Source: Arthrobacter sp. Hiyo4 (GTDB taxonomy: Bacteria; Actinomycetota; Actinomycetes; Actinomycetales; Micrococcaceae). From it: a stretch of 64,000 bases of DNA. Below are positions 50,200-60,437 of the stretch, piece after piece (position 1 is the first letter of the stretch; each line of letters begins with the position of its first letter). A model generated the notes under the pieces. The model had not been told where the DNA came from and did no database searches. It saw only the letters and a list, made by a program, of their open reading frames with translations. Position numbers and translations under genes: made by a program. The DNA lies in contig AP014718.1 in NCBI GenBank assembly GCA_002370555.1, forward strand, positions 3,100,001-3,164,000. Direction: 5' to 3'.

Positions 50200-52405
50200 A
50201 TGGACCCCCTCCACCTCCGTTCCGCCGGCACCAGCCTGGTGATCAGCTTCAACAGCGGGGAGGCCGAGATTATCCACTGGGGCGCGGATCTTGGCAGCAC
50301 CCTGCCGGACCTCGCCATCCTGGGCGAACCGATCCCGCACTCCGCCATCGACGCCAACGTGCCCGCCGGCCTCCTGCCGCAGGCATCCTCCAGCTGGCGC
50401 GGCCGTCCCGCCCTCCGTGGCCACCGCCTCGCCGACGGCGTCTCCGGCCTTGACTTCTCGGCCCGCCTCCGCACCGTGACAGCGACTGCCGAGGGCAGCT
50501 CCGCCGTCGTTATTGTCCAGGCCGATCCCGACGCCGGCCTGACCGTTTCGTCCGCACTGACACTGCACGACGGCGGCCTGCTGGAGCTGCGCCACACACT
50601 CACCAACGACGGCGCCACGCCCTACCAGCTCGACGAACTGGCCACCGTCCTCCCGGTGGCGCCGGACGCCGTCGAACTCCTTGACCTGACCGGGCGCTGG
50701 TGCCGCGAACGCCACCCGCAGCGCCGCCCCATCCAGCAGGGCACGTGGGTTCGCACCGGCCGGCACGGCCGCACCGGGCACGACTCCTCGCTGCTGTTCG
50801 CCGCCGGCACCACCGGCTTCGGCAACCGCCACGGAAAGGTCTGGGCCACGCACTTGGCCTGGAGCGGCAACCACGAACAGTTCGCGGACAGCATCGGCGA
50901 CGGACGCACCATGATCGGCGGCTCCGAGCTCCTGGGCCCGGCCGAGGTCATCCTTGCACCCGGCGCCAGCTACACCACGCCGGCGCTCTTTGCCGCGTAC
51001 TCGGACCGCGGCCTGGACGGCATCAGCGAGGCGTTCTACAGCTGGTTCCGGTCCGTCCCCACCACGTGCTCCCCGCAGCCGGCAGCGCCGTATCGGGCAA
51101 GCCCCGTCCTGTGGTGCTCAACACCTGGGAAGCGGTCTACTTCGACCACAACCTCTCCACCCTGATCGAGCTGGCTGACTCCGCCGCCGAACTGGGCGTG
51201 GAGCGATTTGTGCTCGACGACGGCTGGTTCCGCGGCCGCCGCGACGACCACGCCGGCCTGGGCGACTGGTACGTCGACGAATCACTCTGGCCCGACGGCC
51301 TCACGCCGCTGATTGATGCCGTAACCTCGCGCGGGATGGAATTCGGGCTCTGGGTGGAACCGGAAATGGTCAACCTGGACTCCGATATTGTCCGCGCGCA
51401 CCCTGACTGGATTGTTGGTCCTTCGGCCAGAGCTACAAGGAAGGCGGCCGCCTGCCGCTGGAGTGGCGGAACCAGCACGTGATCGACCTCGTGAACCCTG
51501 AGGCATGGCAGTACATTTTCAATCGCGTCGACGCCCTGCTGCGCGAGAACAACATCAGCTACCTCAAATGGGACCAGAACCGGGACCAGCTGGAGCACGG
51601 CCACGCCGGCCGCTCCTCGGTCCACGAACAGACCCTGGCCGCCTACCGCCTCTTCGACGAGCTCAAGAGGTCCCATCCCGGCGTCGAGATTGAGAGCTGC
51701 TCCTCCGGCGGCGCTCGCGTGGACCTGGGCATCCTGGAACGCACCGACCGGATCTGGGCCTCGGACTGCAACGACGCCCTGGAACGGCAGACCATCCAGC
51801 GCTGGACCGGGCTGGTGGTCCCGCCGGAGCTCGTGGGCGGGCACGTCGGTCCCACCACCTCGCACACCACAGCCCGCACGCACGATCTGTCCTTCCGCGC
51901 CATCACAGCGCTGTTCGGCCACTTCGGCATGGAGTGGGATGTCCGCGGGGTCCAGGGCGCCGAGCGCGAGGAACTCAAACGCTTCATTGCCCTCTACAAG
52001 GAACACCGCGGCCTGATCCACTCCGGACGCATGGTGCGTGCGGACGTCCCCGGCGATTCCCTGATGCTGCACGGCGTGGTTGCCCCCAGCGGCGTCTCGC
52101 AGGGCACCGATCTACCGGGCACAACGGCGGCGCTGTTCGCCCTGGTCAGCACCGGCACTGCGTTCGCGGAACAGACCGGACGGATCACCATCCCCGGCCT
52201 GGAACCGGAGCGGGACTACCGGGTGGAAGCCATCTTCCCGGCGCCGGGCGACTCCGACTACGCCCACACGTTCACGCAGGTCCAGCCGCCGGCCTGGCTG
52301 GCGGACGGGGCGGTGGCCGGTGGCCGCTTCCTGGCCGAAGTGGGCCTGCCGATGCCCATCCTCAACCCCGAGCACGCCCTGGTGCTGAGGTTCACGGCAC
52401 TCTAA
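50200..52405 (+). CDS. alpha-galactosidase, GH36, frame broken twice
   Basis: Hydrolyses alpha-1,6-galactosides such as melibiose and raffinose. N-terminal beta domain MDPLHLRSAGTSLVISFNSG. Breaks near 51070 and 51425 are each repaired by one base. The TIM barrel has PVVLNTWEAVYFDHNLSTLI, FVLDDGWFRGRRDDHAGLGD, FGLWVEPEMVN, the nucleophile Asp in YLKWDQNRD and the acid/base Asp in RIWASDCNDALER. The C-terminal beta domain ends EHALVLRFTAL. About 735 residues, usual for the family. No signal peptide, so it acts on imported sugars. Confidence 0.93.
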
Positions 52406-52411
52406 CGGCCA

Positions 52412-52459
52412 ACGGCCTGCCGCGCGTCCAGTGTTCGTAAGAATGCGCGGCAGGCCGTC
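52412..52459 (+). terminator. hairpin after alpha-galactosidase
   Basis: ACGGCCTGCCGCGC (52412-52425) pairs with GCGCGGCAGGCCGT (52446-52459), a perfect 14-bp stem with a 20-nt loop between the galactosidase gene and aroQ. No U-run. Confidence 0.6.
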
Positions 52460-52480
52460 CCAGGCGCTAGATTTGCATCC

Positions 52481-52939
52481 ATGACTGAAGCCACCACCGC
52501 TGCCGGGCGCGGCACGATCCTTGTGATCAACGGCCCCAACCTCAACCTGCTGGGCACCCGTGAACCCGAGAAGTACGGCACCTCCACCCTCGCGGACGTG
52601 GAACAGCTGGCGGCCACCACGGCGCAGGCCCACGGCTTCGCGGTGGAATGCGTCCAGTCCAACCATGAGGGCGTGCTCCTGGACCTCATCCACGCAGCCC
52701 GCGGCACCGCCGTCGGGATCGTGTTGAACGCCGGCGCCTTCACGCACACGTCTGTGGCACTGCGCGACGCCCTGGCGGCGGTGCAGCTTCCCGCCGTCGA
52801 GGTCCACATCACCAATGTGCACCAGCGCGAGGAATTCCGGCACCACTCTTTCTTGTCCCCGGTGTGCGCCGCGGTGATCGTGGGCGCCGGGGTGTTCGGC
52901 TACAAGCTGGCCATCGACTACCTCGCCGAAACGCTGTAG
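52481..52939 (+). CDS. aroQ: type II 3-dehydroquinate dehydratase
   Basis: 152 residues, intact. Third step of the shikimate pathway, dodecameric. [20 protein letters not shown] contains the catalytic Tyr, [16 protein letters not shown] the Glu region, [19 protein letters not shown] the His/Asn loop, and [20 protein letters not shown] the catalytic His and Arg. It stands alone after the sugar block. Confidence 0.96.
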   Translation: MTEATTAAGRGTILVINGPNLNLLGTREPEKYGTSTLADVEQLAATTAQAHGFAVECVQSNHEGVLLDLIHAARGTAVGIVLNAGAFTHTSVALRDALAAVQLPAVEVHITNVHQREEFRHHSFLSPVCAAVIVGAGVFGYKLAIDYLAETL

Positions 52940-52984
52940 CCGGGAGCCGGGCGGCTCAGGCTCGTGTGGCTCAGGCCGCCCGGG

Positions 52985-54166
52985 CTACTTCTGGATGCAC
53001 TGCCCGGACGAGACCGGAGCGCTGAGGCTTGCGGCCTGGGATGCGACCGGGAACAGGTCATTCATGGTGATCGCGAAACCCATTTCGGTGTCCGAGGTTG
53101 CCTTGGCGAAAATGACGCCGGCCACCACGCCCTCCATGGTCAGCAGCGGGCCGCCCGAGTTCCCGGGCTGGACGTTGCCGGCCAGGCGGTAGATCTCTTT
53201 CGGGCAGGGTTTTCGCCGTAGATGTCGGGCACCAGAACCGAGGTGATGTCCTGGACCGTGGCGGGGTTGGACTGGAACGGACCGCCGTGAGGGTACCCCG
53301 CGAAAGCTGCCGGGCTGCCGTTCGGAAGGTCGGACGTCAGCGTGAGTGGTTCGGAAGGCAACCCGTCAACGGCCAAAACGGCGAGGTCGTGCCTGGTGTC
53401 GAAGTACACCACCCGCCCGGGCATCGCGCCGCCGTCGGGAATTTCAACCACCGGCTGCGACACGCCCGCCACAACATGGGCATTGGTGACAACGCGGCCA
53501 GGGGAAACCACAAAGCCGGTGCCGGTCTGGTTCTGCCCGCATTGGTAGGCTGTTCCGGCTATTTTCAGGACTGACTGTGCGGCCCGGTTCAGTGCCGGAG
53601 TATCGGTGCTGGCATTGGGCACCGCCAATGGCTGCCCTTGGTCCAGACCTTCCAGCAGCGTGGGGATTCCGTTGCCGATCACCGTTGACCGCAGCTGGGC
53701 CATGGTGGTTTTCAACGGGACGGGAGTCAGCCCGTCGATGTACCGGATGACTTTGGACTCGGCCAGTTGCTGGGACACAAACGGAACGCCCAGGGCGCTG
53801 ACGCTGAAGGCAAGCATGGACATGACCAACGCCGAGACCACCACGTTGACGGCCCGCCCACCAGCCGATCCACAGCACGCAGCGGCTTGATCCGCACGGC
53901 GCCGCGGATTTTGTGCCCGATCATGGTCCCGAGGCCATGGCCCAGAGCCATCAGGACGACGGCTGCGGCCACAATGGCGGTCAGCCTCCAACCGGAGTCG
54001 TCCACGAGGTTGCTGACCAGTGGGACGGCAAAGAAGGCAGCCCGGCGCCCGCGGCAAAGCCGGCGATACCCCCGAGGGTTACCAGGAAGCCGTTGCGCAG
54101 GCCATAGGTCAAGTAGGACAGCAGGGCCAGGATCAGCGCCAGGTCCAGAACAGTCAAGCCAAACAC
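52985..54166 (-). CDS. marP: MarP-type membrane serine protease, frame broken
   Basis: Acid-resistance periplasmic protease (Rv3671c family). From ATG 54166: four N-terminal CvpA-like helices (MFGLTVLDLALILALLSYLT; a break near 54040; LTAIVAAAVVLMALGHGLGT). A shift near 53860 leads to VVSALVMSMLAFSVSALGVP. The trypsin-like domain has the triad His in VVTNAHVVAG, Asp in DTRHDLAVLAVDG, and Ser in QPGNSGGPLLTMEG after a break near 53205. It ends VSSGQCIQK. About 395 residues. Confidence 0.9.
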
Positions 54167-54431
54167 TGAGCGCTCCTCTAATACGGTTGAGACCCAATTC
54201 TAGTGGCGCAGGCTGACATTATTATGTGGGCGACTGTGCCCGCCCTGTCGGACCAGGTTCGCATTGCGTCCGGTCGTGGAAATCACACACCCGGGCGCCG
54301 CCGGGCGACGGATAAGGCACGCAGTACACACTGTCCGCGGCGTTTCCGCTGCCAAGTACGTCACAGAACCTTGAAAATTCTGAAACAATGGCAAAAGCGC
54401 CACAGCCGACACTTTTTATTCAGGAGATTTC
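54167..54431. other. divergent promoter region, marP and crp
   Basis: 265 bp with no gene. AT-rich stretches lie next to each start: TAGAAT on the minus strand near 54197-54202, and TTGAAA near 54372 before crp. No palindromic operator was recognised. Confidence 0.45.
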
Positions 54432-55108
54432 ATGGACATCGAGGTACTGCGCCGAGCACCCCTATTTGCCACGCTCGACGACGAAGCATTCCGCCTGCTG
54501 ACGGACGAGCTGACCGAGGTGGACCTCTCCCGCGGTGCATCGGTATTCCGCGAGGGCGATCAGGGCGACCAGCTCTACTTCATCGTCTCCGGCAAGGTGA
54601 AGCTGGGCCGCACGTCCCCCGATGGCAGGGAGTCCCTGCTCGCCATCCTGGGCCCGGGTGAACTGTTCGGCGAAATGGCACTCTTTGACCCCAGCCCCCG
54701 CACAGCCACGGCAACGGCCGTCTCCGAAACCCGTCTGGCGGGCCTGAAGAACGAAAGCCTCAACGCCCTGCTGCGGACACGCCCTGAGGTTTCGGCGCAG
54801 CTGCTGCAGGCCCTGGCCGCCGCCTGCGCCGCACCAACGATTCCCTCTCGGACCTGGTGTTCTCCGACGTCCCCGGCCGCGTGGCCAAAGCCCTGCTGGA
54901 CCTGGCCGACCGATTCGGCCGCCCGGCAACCGACGGTGTCCTGGTAGCCCACGAGCTCACGCAGGAAGAGCTGGCCCAGCTGGTAGGCGCCTCCCGCGAG
55001 ACGGTCAACAAGGCCCTGGCAGAGTTCGTCCAGCGCGGCTGGCTCCGCCTCGAAGCCCGTGCCGTAGTGATCCTGGACATGCAGCGCCTCCGCCAGCGCT
55101 CCCGCTAG
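54432..55108 (+). CDS. crp: Crp/Fnr family regulator, frame broken
   Basis: A cAMP-receptor-type regulator close to Rv3676/GlxR. ATG 54432 after CAGGAG. Cyclic-nucleotide domain: [40 protein letters not shown] and the phosphate-binding cassette [21 protein letters not shown] missing base near 54835 restores [20 protein letters not shown] and the [23 protein letters not shown], ending MQRLRQRSR. About 225 residues. The recognition helix [10 protein letters not shown] suits TGTGA half-sites, three of which occur elsewhere in this window. Confidence 0.93.
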
Positions 55109-55150
55109 TCCCTTCACGATTTAGGCCCTAAGGCTGACATCCTTCGCGTG

Positions 55151-55213
55151 CTGCGCCCCACCGTCCCCCTAACCTCGCAAGCTCGGCTAGGGAACCCGGA
55201 CGGTGTGGGCCCA
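55151..55213. repeat. dispersed intergenic repeat, copy B
   Basis: The reverse complement carries TGGGCCCAC, CCGGGTTCCCT, GAGCTTGCGAGGTTAGGG and CGGTGGGG in the order found at 12952-13066. It lies between the convergent crp and NUDIX genes. Confidence 0.6.
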
Positions 55214-55269
55214 CTTCGTCGCTTTGACGCACGCTTCCGGATGCCACCCTTGGGGCCTTTTTGCGTGTT

Positions 55270-55320
55270 TATGTGAGAGAGCGCTGCCCAAAAACCGGCG
55301 ATAAGTGAGAGAGCGTTCGA
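55270..55320. repeat. GTGAGAGAGCG direct repeat pair
   Basis: GTGAGAGAGCG occurs near 55272 and again near 55308, separated by AAAAACCGGCGATAA. I have the impression of similar units in other Arthrobacter intergenic regions, but I cannot verify it here. Confidence 0.5.
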
Positions 55321-55375
55321 GCCGGGCGGCGGTCTTTCGCGTAGGAGCAGAGGATTTCCGTTTTCGGTCCGCGGA

Positions 55376-56286
55376 CTAGCGTTCGCGCTGGGGTCTCCGG
55401 CTACGGTTTTGGCGGCCTCGACTTCGAGCATGAGCGTGCCCTCTTCTTCGACCAGCCGCGCCTGGTACACGTGGGGTTTGCGCTTGTAGCTGAGGTAGGC
55501 GATGCAGCCGTTCGCTGCGGCCATCTTCTCCAGCATGATCTCCGACCCCGGCACCAGGAGCTGGCCGAGGGTAAGGCCAACGGTGTTCTCCTGGCCCACT
55601 TCATCGCCCAGGGCAGTTGTGCTGCGCGCGGCGATGGCCTTGGTGGCGCACACCCAGCGGCCCCAGACGCCCTTGCTCTCCAGCAGGCTGGGCTGCTGGT
55701 TCATGGGAACGGTGGCGGCGAAATAGCGGGTGTCGAAGCGGCGGTGCGCGAAATCGGGGCTGCGCCAGTTGACGAGCGGCTTTAGCAGGTCGGTCCGCAG
55801 CGAGAGTCCCCGCTTGGCGAGGAGCTCCGTGAAGGTCTTCTCCTGGTCGGCAACGGCCACGCGGGCCCGCATCCAGTCCTGTGTTGACGTGTTTTCCACG
55901 GTGGTGGACATGTCCGGACCGGCAAGGAGCACGCCGGCTTCCTCAAAGAGTTCGCGGATGGCGCCCACCACGTGGCGCCGCGCCAGCCCGACGTCGTCCG
56001 TCCCCATCTGCTCGGCCCAATGCTGGGGTGAGGGGCCCAGCCAACCGACGGCGTCGTCGTCGGACGCCTCCAGGGAACCTCCGGGGAACGCGAGGACGCC
56101 CAGCGGCGAGGAACCGGGCCGGTACCCCAGCCACGTCTCCAGGCCGGTGGGCGAATCCCGCAGAAGCACCACAGACGATGCGTAGCGGGCGGCACGCGGG
56201 GTCCGCTCGCCGTGTTCGAGCCAGCTTTGGGCAGCCCCTTCAAGATCCGGAGGAAGGGCAAACAAGCGTCGGGCGAGCTGAGGCAA
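55376..56286 (-). CDS. NUDIX hydrolase, frame broken at C-terminus
   Basis: Starts at TTG 56286 (LPQLARRLFALPPDLEGAAQ), 17 bp after the RidA gene. NUDIX elements: SSVVLLRDSPTGLETWLGYR, GVLAFPGGSLEASDDDAVGW and AIRELFEEAGVLLAGP, an extended loop between the G-rich part and REL-x-EE. The open frame continues to 55114, but the last 85 residues would translate the dispersed repeats and are not protein-like. One missing base gives PQRER and a stop at 55376, about 303 residues, which I prefer. The substrate is unknown. Confidence 0.8.
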
Positions 56287-56303
56287 TTGAGTGAACCGGG
56301 TCC

Positions 56304-56861
56304 TTAGCTGAATTCAGCGATCAGTTCGACCTCTACGGGAGAGTCGAGCGGAAGAACCGACACGCCGACGGCGGAGCGGGCGTGCCGGCCTGCTTCACCA
56401 AAGACCTGGCCGAGGAGCTCGGACGCCCCGTTGATGACGCCCGGCTGTCCCGTGAAGGCAGGATCGGAGGACACAAAGCCCACCACCTTGACGATGCGGG
56501 TGATGCGGTCCAGATCGCCGATGACGCTCTTGATGGCCGCCAGCGCGTTGATGGCACAGACAGCGGCGTAGGCCTTGGCGTCCTCCGGGGACACAGTGGG
56601 CTCGTCGGAGGCGCCCTCGGTGCCGGTGGAGACCTTGCCGGTTGCTTCGAGTTTGCCGTTAATAAACGGCAGCTGGCCGGAGGTGTAAACATGGCTGCCG
56701 GTGATGACGGCCGGCACGTAGGCGGCGACGGGAGCGGCCACCTCGGGCAGGGCCAGTCCCAGCTCGGCGAGGCGCTGCTCAACGGCGGAAACCGGCGCTG
56801 AAGCGGACGCGTTGTTCGGCGTGGATACAGGGCCGGACGTAGTCTCTGCGGGGGTGCTCAT
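56304..56861 (-). CDS. RidA family protein
   Basis: 185 residues, intact, from ATG 56861 (MSTPAETTSGPVSTPNNASA). The RidA fold follows a disordered N-terminal extension: ITGSHVYTSGQLPFINGKLE, AAVCAINALAAIKSVIGDLD, VVGFVSSDPAFTGQPGVING, and the conserved Arg in GRHARSAVGVSVLPLDSPVE. It hydrolyses reactive enamine/imine intermediates; members with this layout differ from canonical RidA, so the substrate is unsure. Confidence 0.9.
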   Translation of the reverse strand: MSTPAETTSGPVSTPNNASASAPVSAVEQRLAELGLALPEVAAPVAAYVPAVITGSHVYTSGQLPFINGKLEATGKVSTGTEGASDEPTVSPEDAKAYAAVCAINALAAIKSVIGDLDRITRIVKVVGFVSSDPAFTGQPGVINGASELLGQVFGEAGRHARSAVGVSVLPLDSPVEVELIAEFS

Positions 56862-56863
56862 CG

Positions 56864-57019
56864 CTACTGCTTCTCCCTCTTGAGGTAGGCAACCAGGCCG
56901 TTGCCGTCGGGTCCGGTGATTACTTGGACGAGCTCCCAGCCGTCCTCTCCCCACTGGTCCAGAATCTGCTTCGTGGCGTGAATAATGAGCGGAATCGTCG
57001 CGTACTCCCATTTGGTCAT
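56864..57019 (-). CDS. DUF4177 family small protein
   Basis: 51 residues from ATG 57019: MTKWEYATIPLIIHATKQIL, DQWGEDGWELVQVITGPDGN, ending LKREKQ. WEY...LNxxGxxGWELV is the DUF4177 pattern. Two bases separate it from the RidA start, so they form one unit with NUDIX. Function unknown. Confidence 0.85.
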   Translation of the reverse strand: MTKWEYATIPLIIHATKQILDQWGEDGWELVQVITGPDGNGLVAYLKREKQ

Positions 57020-57056
57020 GAGCTAAAGACTAGTCCTTGCCGGTAAAGTGGAAAAC

Positions 57057-59334
57057 ATGGTGACTCGCAAGAACCCCATTTTCGACACGGCCACTACCCT
57101 CGGAAAGATATTTGGTTTCCTTGGTGTGAGCGCAATTTGTGGTGTCCTGGTGGCGGGCCTGCTGGTCCCGGCAGCGGCCGTTTCCGGCAGCGCGGCAAGC
57201 GGTTCCATCGAGTTCTTCGATACCCTTCCGGCAGAGCTGCAGGTGGACCCGCCTAGCCAGTCCACCCGGATCCTCGCCGCGGACGGCAGCCTGATCGCGA
57301 ACCTCTACGAGGAAAACCGGACCAAGGTTGCCCTCGACCAGATTTCGCCGTTCATGAAAGAAGCGATCATCGCTGTCGAGGACAGCCGGTTCTACGAGCA
57401 TGGCGGTGTGGACACCACCGGCATCCTCCGCGCCATGGTCAGCACGGCCCGCGGCAACAAACAGGGTGCCTCCACCATCACCCAGCAATACGTGAACAAC
57501 GTACTCAACGCCAACCTCGCCGCGGAGGGAAACACTGATGACATCAAGCTCAACGGTGTTAACAAAGGCGTGGGTGACAAGCTTCGCGAAATGAAGCTCG
57601 CGATCGCCCTGGAGAAGAAATTCTCCAAGGAGCAGATCCTCGAGGGCTACCTCAACATCGTCTTCTTCAACCGCGATGCTTACGGCATCGAGGCCGCGTC
57701 CAAATTCTTCTTCAGCAACACCGCGAAGGATCTGACCCTCCCGCAGGCAGCACTCCTTGCGGGGCTCGTCAACAGCCCGTCGGCGTTTGATCCCATCACC
57801 AACCCGGAGAACGCCAAGGAGCGTCGCGACCTCGTCCTGGGCCTGATGCTGCACCAGGGAAAGATCACGCAGGTTGATCACGACGCCGCTGTGGCCACCC
57901 CGGTGGAACCGAAGATCACTCAGTCGCGCCAGGGCTGCGCCTACGCCAGCACGGCGCCATACTTCTGCGACTATGTGCTGCACCTGCTGCTGAACAACCC
58001 GGCCTACGGCGCCACGCCCAAAGAGCGAGAGCAGATGGTATTCCGCGGCGGCCTGACCATCACCACCACGCTGGACGTCAACGCCCAGAACGTGGCACAG
58101 GCCGAGTCGGATGCGGCCGCCGGCGTCAACCCTGACAACTGGGGTGCGTCCATCGTTTCCGTGCAGCCCACCACTGGCAAGATCCTGAACATGGCGCAGA
58201 ACACTTCGTTCCTGCCCATGGAAGGCAAGTTCAACCAGACGCAGAACTTCAACGTGGACAAGCTGGACAAGGACGGCAACGACCTCAACGGCCTGGGCGG
58301 ATTCCAGCCCGGTTCCACCATGAAGCCCTTCACGTTCGCCCAGTGGGTGAACGAGGGCAAGTCGATGAACACCAACCTCAACGCCGCCACGCGCAGATAC
58401 CCGCAGAACTTCCCTGGAGGAACACCTGTGCGGAACCCACCGTCGGTTGGTATGACGCCAGGATTCCCGGCAGCTTCGACCTGCAGAACTCCGACGAGGG
58501 CTACTACCGGAACATGACGGTCCTGTACGGCCTGCAGAACTCGATCAATACGGCCACCTTCGCGTCGGCGGCTCAGGTTGACCTCTGCGGCATCCAGAAG
58601 ATCGTGGACGCCGTCGGTATCCACGGTGGCCTGCCGGTGGGTGACGATCCCAACCCGCCCGTCAAGATGACCACTTTGGCCAACCTGATCGGCTCCACGC
58701 AAACCGCCCCGCTGACCATGGCCTCCGCGTTTGCCACGTTCGCCAACGACGGCAAGTACTGCGAGCCCATCGCCATCACCTCTGTCACGGACCAGACCGG
58801 CGCACAGCTCCCGGCCCAGTCCTCCAACTGCAAGGAAGCCGTCAAACCGGAGGTCGCCCGGGGCGTTGCGTATGCCTTGCAGAAAGTTCTGGATGAGGGG
58901 TCCGGATCCCTCATCCAGCCGCGGCTCTCCACCAAAACCAACTTCCCGGTGGCTGCCAAGACCGGTACCAACGACACCAACGGCTCCACCTGGGTGGTCG
59001 GTTTCACCACCGGTGTGGCCACCGCGGCATGGTTCGGCGACCCGCTGGGTGACCAGCTCCGGCCCGGGCGGAACCTGACCATCAACGGGAAACGCTACGA
59101 GGCAATCGACGGTTACATGATCGCCGGTCCCATGTTCTCCAAGTACATGGCCCAGGTCGCTCCGGCATATGGCACGAACCCGTTCACGGCCCCGCCCACC
59201 AACATGGTGAGCGGAACGCCTGCCCGGACCACGCCGTCAACGCCGGCCACCGCGCCTGCCACGGCTCCGGCTCCGGCTCCGGCCCGCAGCCGTCCACGGA
59301 CCCTGCACCGGGCAACAGCGACAAGAAGAACTAG
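57057..59334 (+). CDS. ponA: class A bifunctional penicillin-binding protein, frame broken
   Basis: Peptidoglycan glycosyltransferase/transpeptidase (PonA2-like). ATG 57057 (MVTRKNPIFDTATTLGKIFG; GTG 57048 also possible). One TM helix VSAICGVLVAGLLVPAAAVS. GT51 motifs: VEDSRFYEHGGVDTTGI, GASTITQQYVNNVLN. Transpeptidase SxxK is in GFQPGSTMKPFTFAQW; a break near 58420 precedes the SxN (LQNSINTATFASAA) and KTG (VAAKTGTNDTNGST) motifs. The C-terminal tail is Pro/Ala/Thr-rich; a break near 59280 restores PAPGNSDKKN and the stop at 59332-59334. About 759 residues. Confidence 0.93.
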
Positions 59335-59338
59335 CTCC

Positions 59339-60284
59339 ATGGCAGTCAGCCCTGCATTGGCCAGCCGCGTCCGGAACATCGGGCGCGGCTTTGCCGTCAC
59401 CGCTGGCGCGGGTACCGCAGCGGGCCTCGCCGCCTTCGGATACGGGCTGTGGGAGAAGAACCAGTTTGTCCTGCGTGAGGAGGCCCTGCCCATCCTGCCC
59501 GCAGGGCACGCGCCCTTCCGCGTCCTGCACCTGAGCGACATCCACTTCGTCCCGGGCCAGCACACGAAGGCCCGCTGGCTTGAGTCGCTGGCGTCGCTGG
59601 AGCCGGACCTGGTGGTCAACACCGGGGACAACCTCAGCCATCTCAAGGCCGTGGAGCCTCTGCTCAAAGCTCTGCGCCCGCTCCTGGAATTCCCCGGCGT
59701 TTTCGTCCCGGGTCCAACGACTACTTCGGTCCGAGCTTCAAAAATCCCGCGTCCTACCTGCTGGGCCCGTCCAAGATCAAGCCCAAACCCATCGAACTGG
59801 ACTGGCCGCGGCTGCGGTCCGGCTTCGGCATGGGCGGCTGGGTGGACCTCACCAACCGGCACCAATCGGTGGTACTGAAGGGCATCCGTTTCGACTTTTC
59901 CGGCGTGGACGATCCGCACTTGGGCCGGGAGCGCTATGCGGGCTGGCCCGCGGCACCCGTGACCAAGACCAGAACGCGCACCTTCGGGTTGCGGTCATCC
60001 ATGCCCCGTACCAGCGGGTCCTGGACCACTTCACGCAGGACAGCGCGGACCTGCTGCTGGCGGGCCACACCCATGGCGGCCAGCTCTGCATCCCCGGCTA
60101 CGGCGCCCTGGTGTCCAACTGCGACCTCCCCACATGGCGGGCCAAAGGACTCAACAACTGGGAAAGCAACGGACGTACGACGCCGGTCAACGTCTCGGGC
60201 GGCATCGGCACCTCCCGGTTCGCTCCCATCCGCATCGCCTGCAAACCCGAGGCCGTCCTGCTGACGCTCACCGCCCCCGAATAG
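59339..60284 (+). CDS. metallophosphoesterase, frame broken
   Basis: ATG 59339 (MAVSPALASRVRNIGRGFAV), four bases after the PBP stop. An N-terminal membrane-proximal helix, then metal motifs DIHFVPGQHTKARW, DLVVNTGDN, GSNDYFGPSF (after a break near 59715; most relatives have GNHD), VIHAPYQRV and LLLAGHTHGGQLCIPGYG. Ends EAVLLTLTAPE. About 315 residues. The pair PBP plus YkuE/YaeI-like phosphoesterase is common in actinobacteria; a lipid or cell-wall substrate is likely but unproven. Confidence 0.88.
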
Positions 60285-60319
60285 CCCATTGCTCTATCAT
60301 TTCGAGTCGCCAATGGGCT
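60283..60319 (+). terminator. hairpin overlapping phosphoesterase stop
   Basis: AGCCCATTG pairs with CAATGGGCT across a 19-nt loop. It starts in the stop codon and is followed by a GC-rich tail, so it is a weak terminator candidate. Confidence 0.5.
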
Positions 60320-60437
60320 CGGACAGCAACCGGAAGTAATAGAACAACCAGGGACGGAAGGTGTGAACCTGCTCACGCCATGGCATAGGGTAGTTGCTAA
60401 GGGAAACTACATTCGATTTAGAGCTTGAGAAGCAGGA

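Noticed and set aside
54280-54300. CRP-like autoregulatory site upstream of crp (GTGGAAATCACAC)
   Set aside because: The spacing between the GTG and CAC half-sites is too short for the TGTGA-N6-TCACA pattern.
55114-55375. C-terminal extension of the NUDIX protein in the open frame
   Set aside because: It would translate the dispersed repeats. A single missing base gives a stop at 55376 at the end of recognisable protein.
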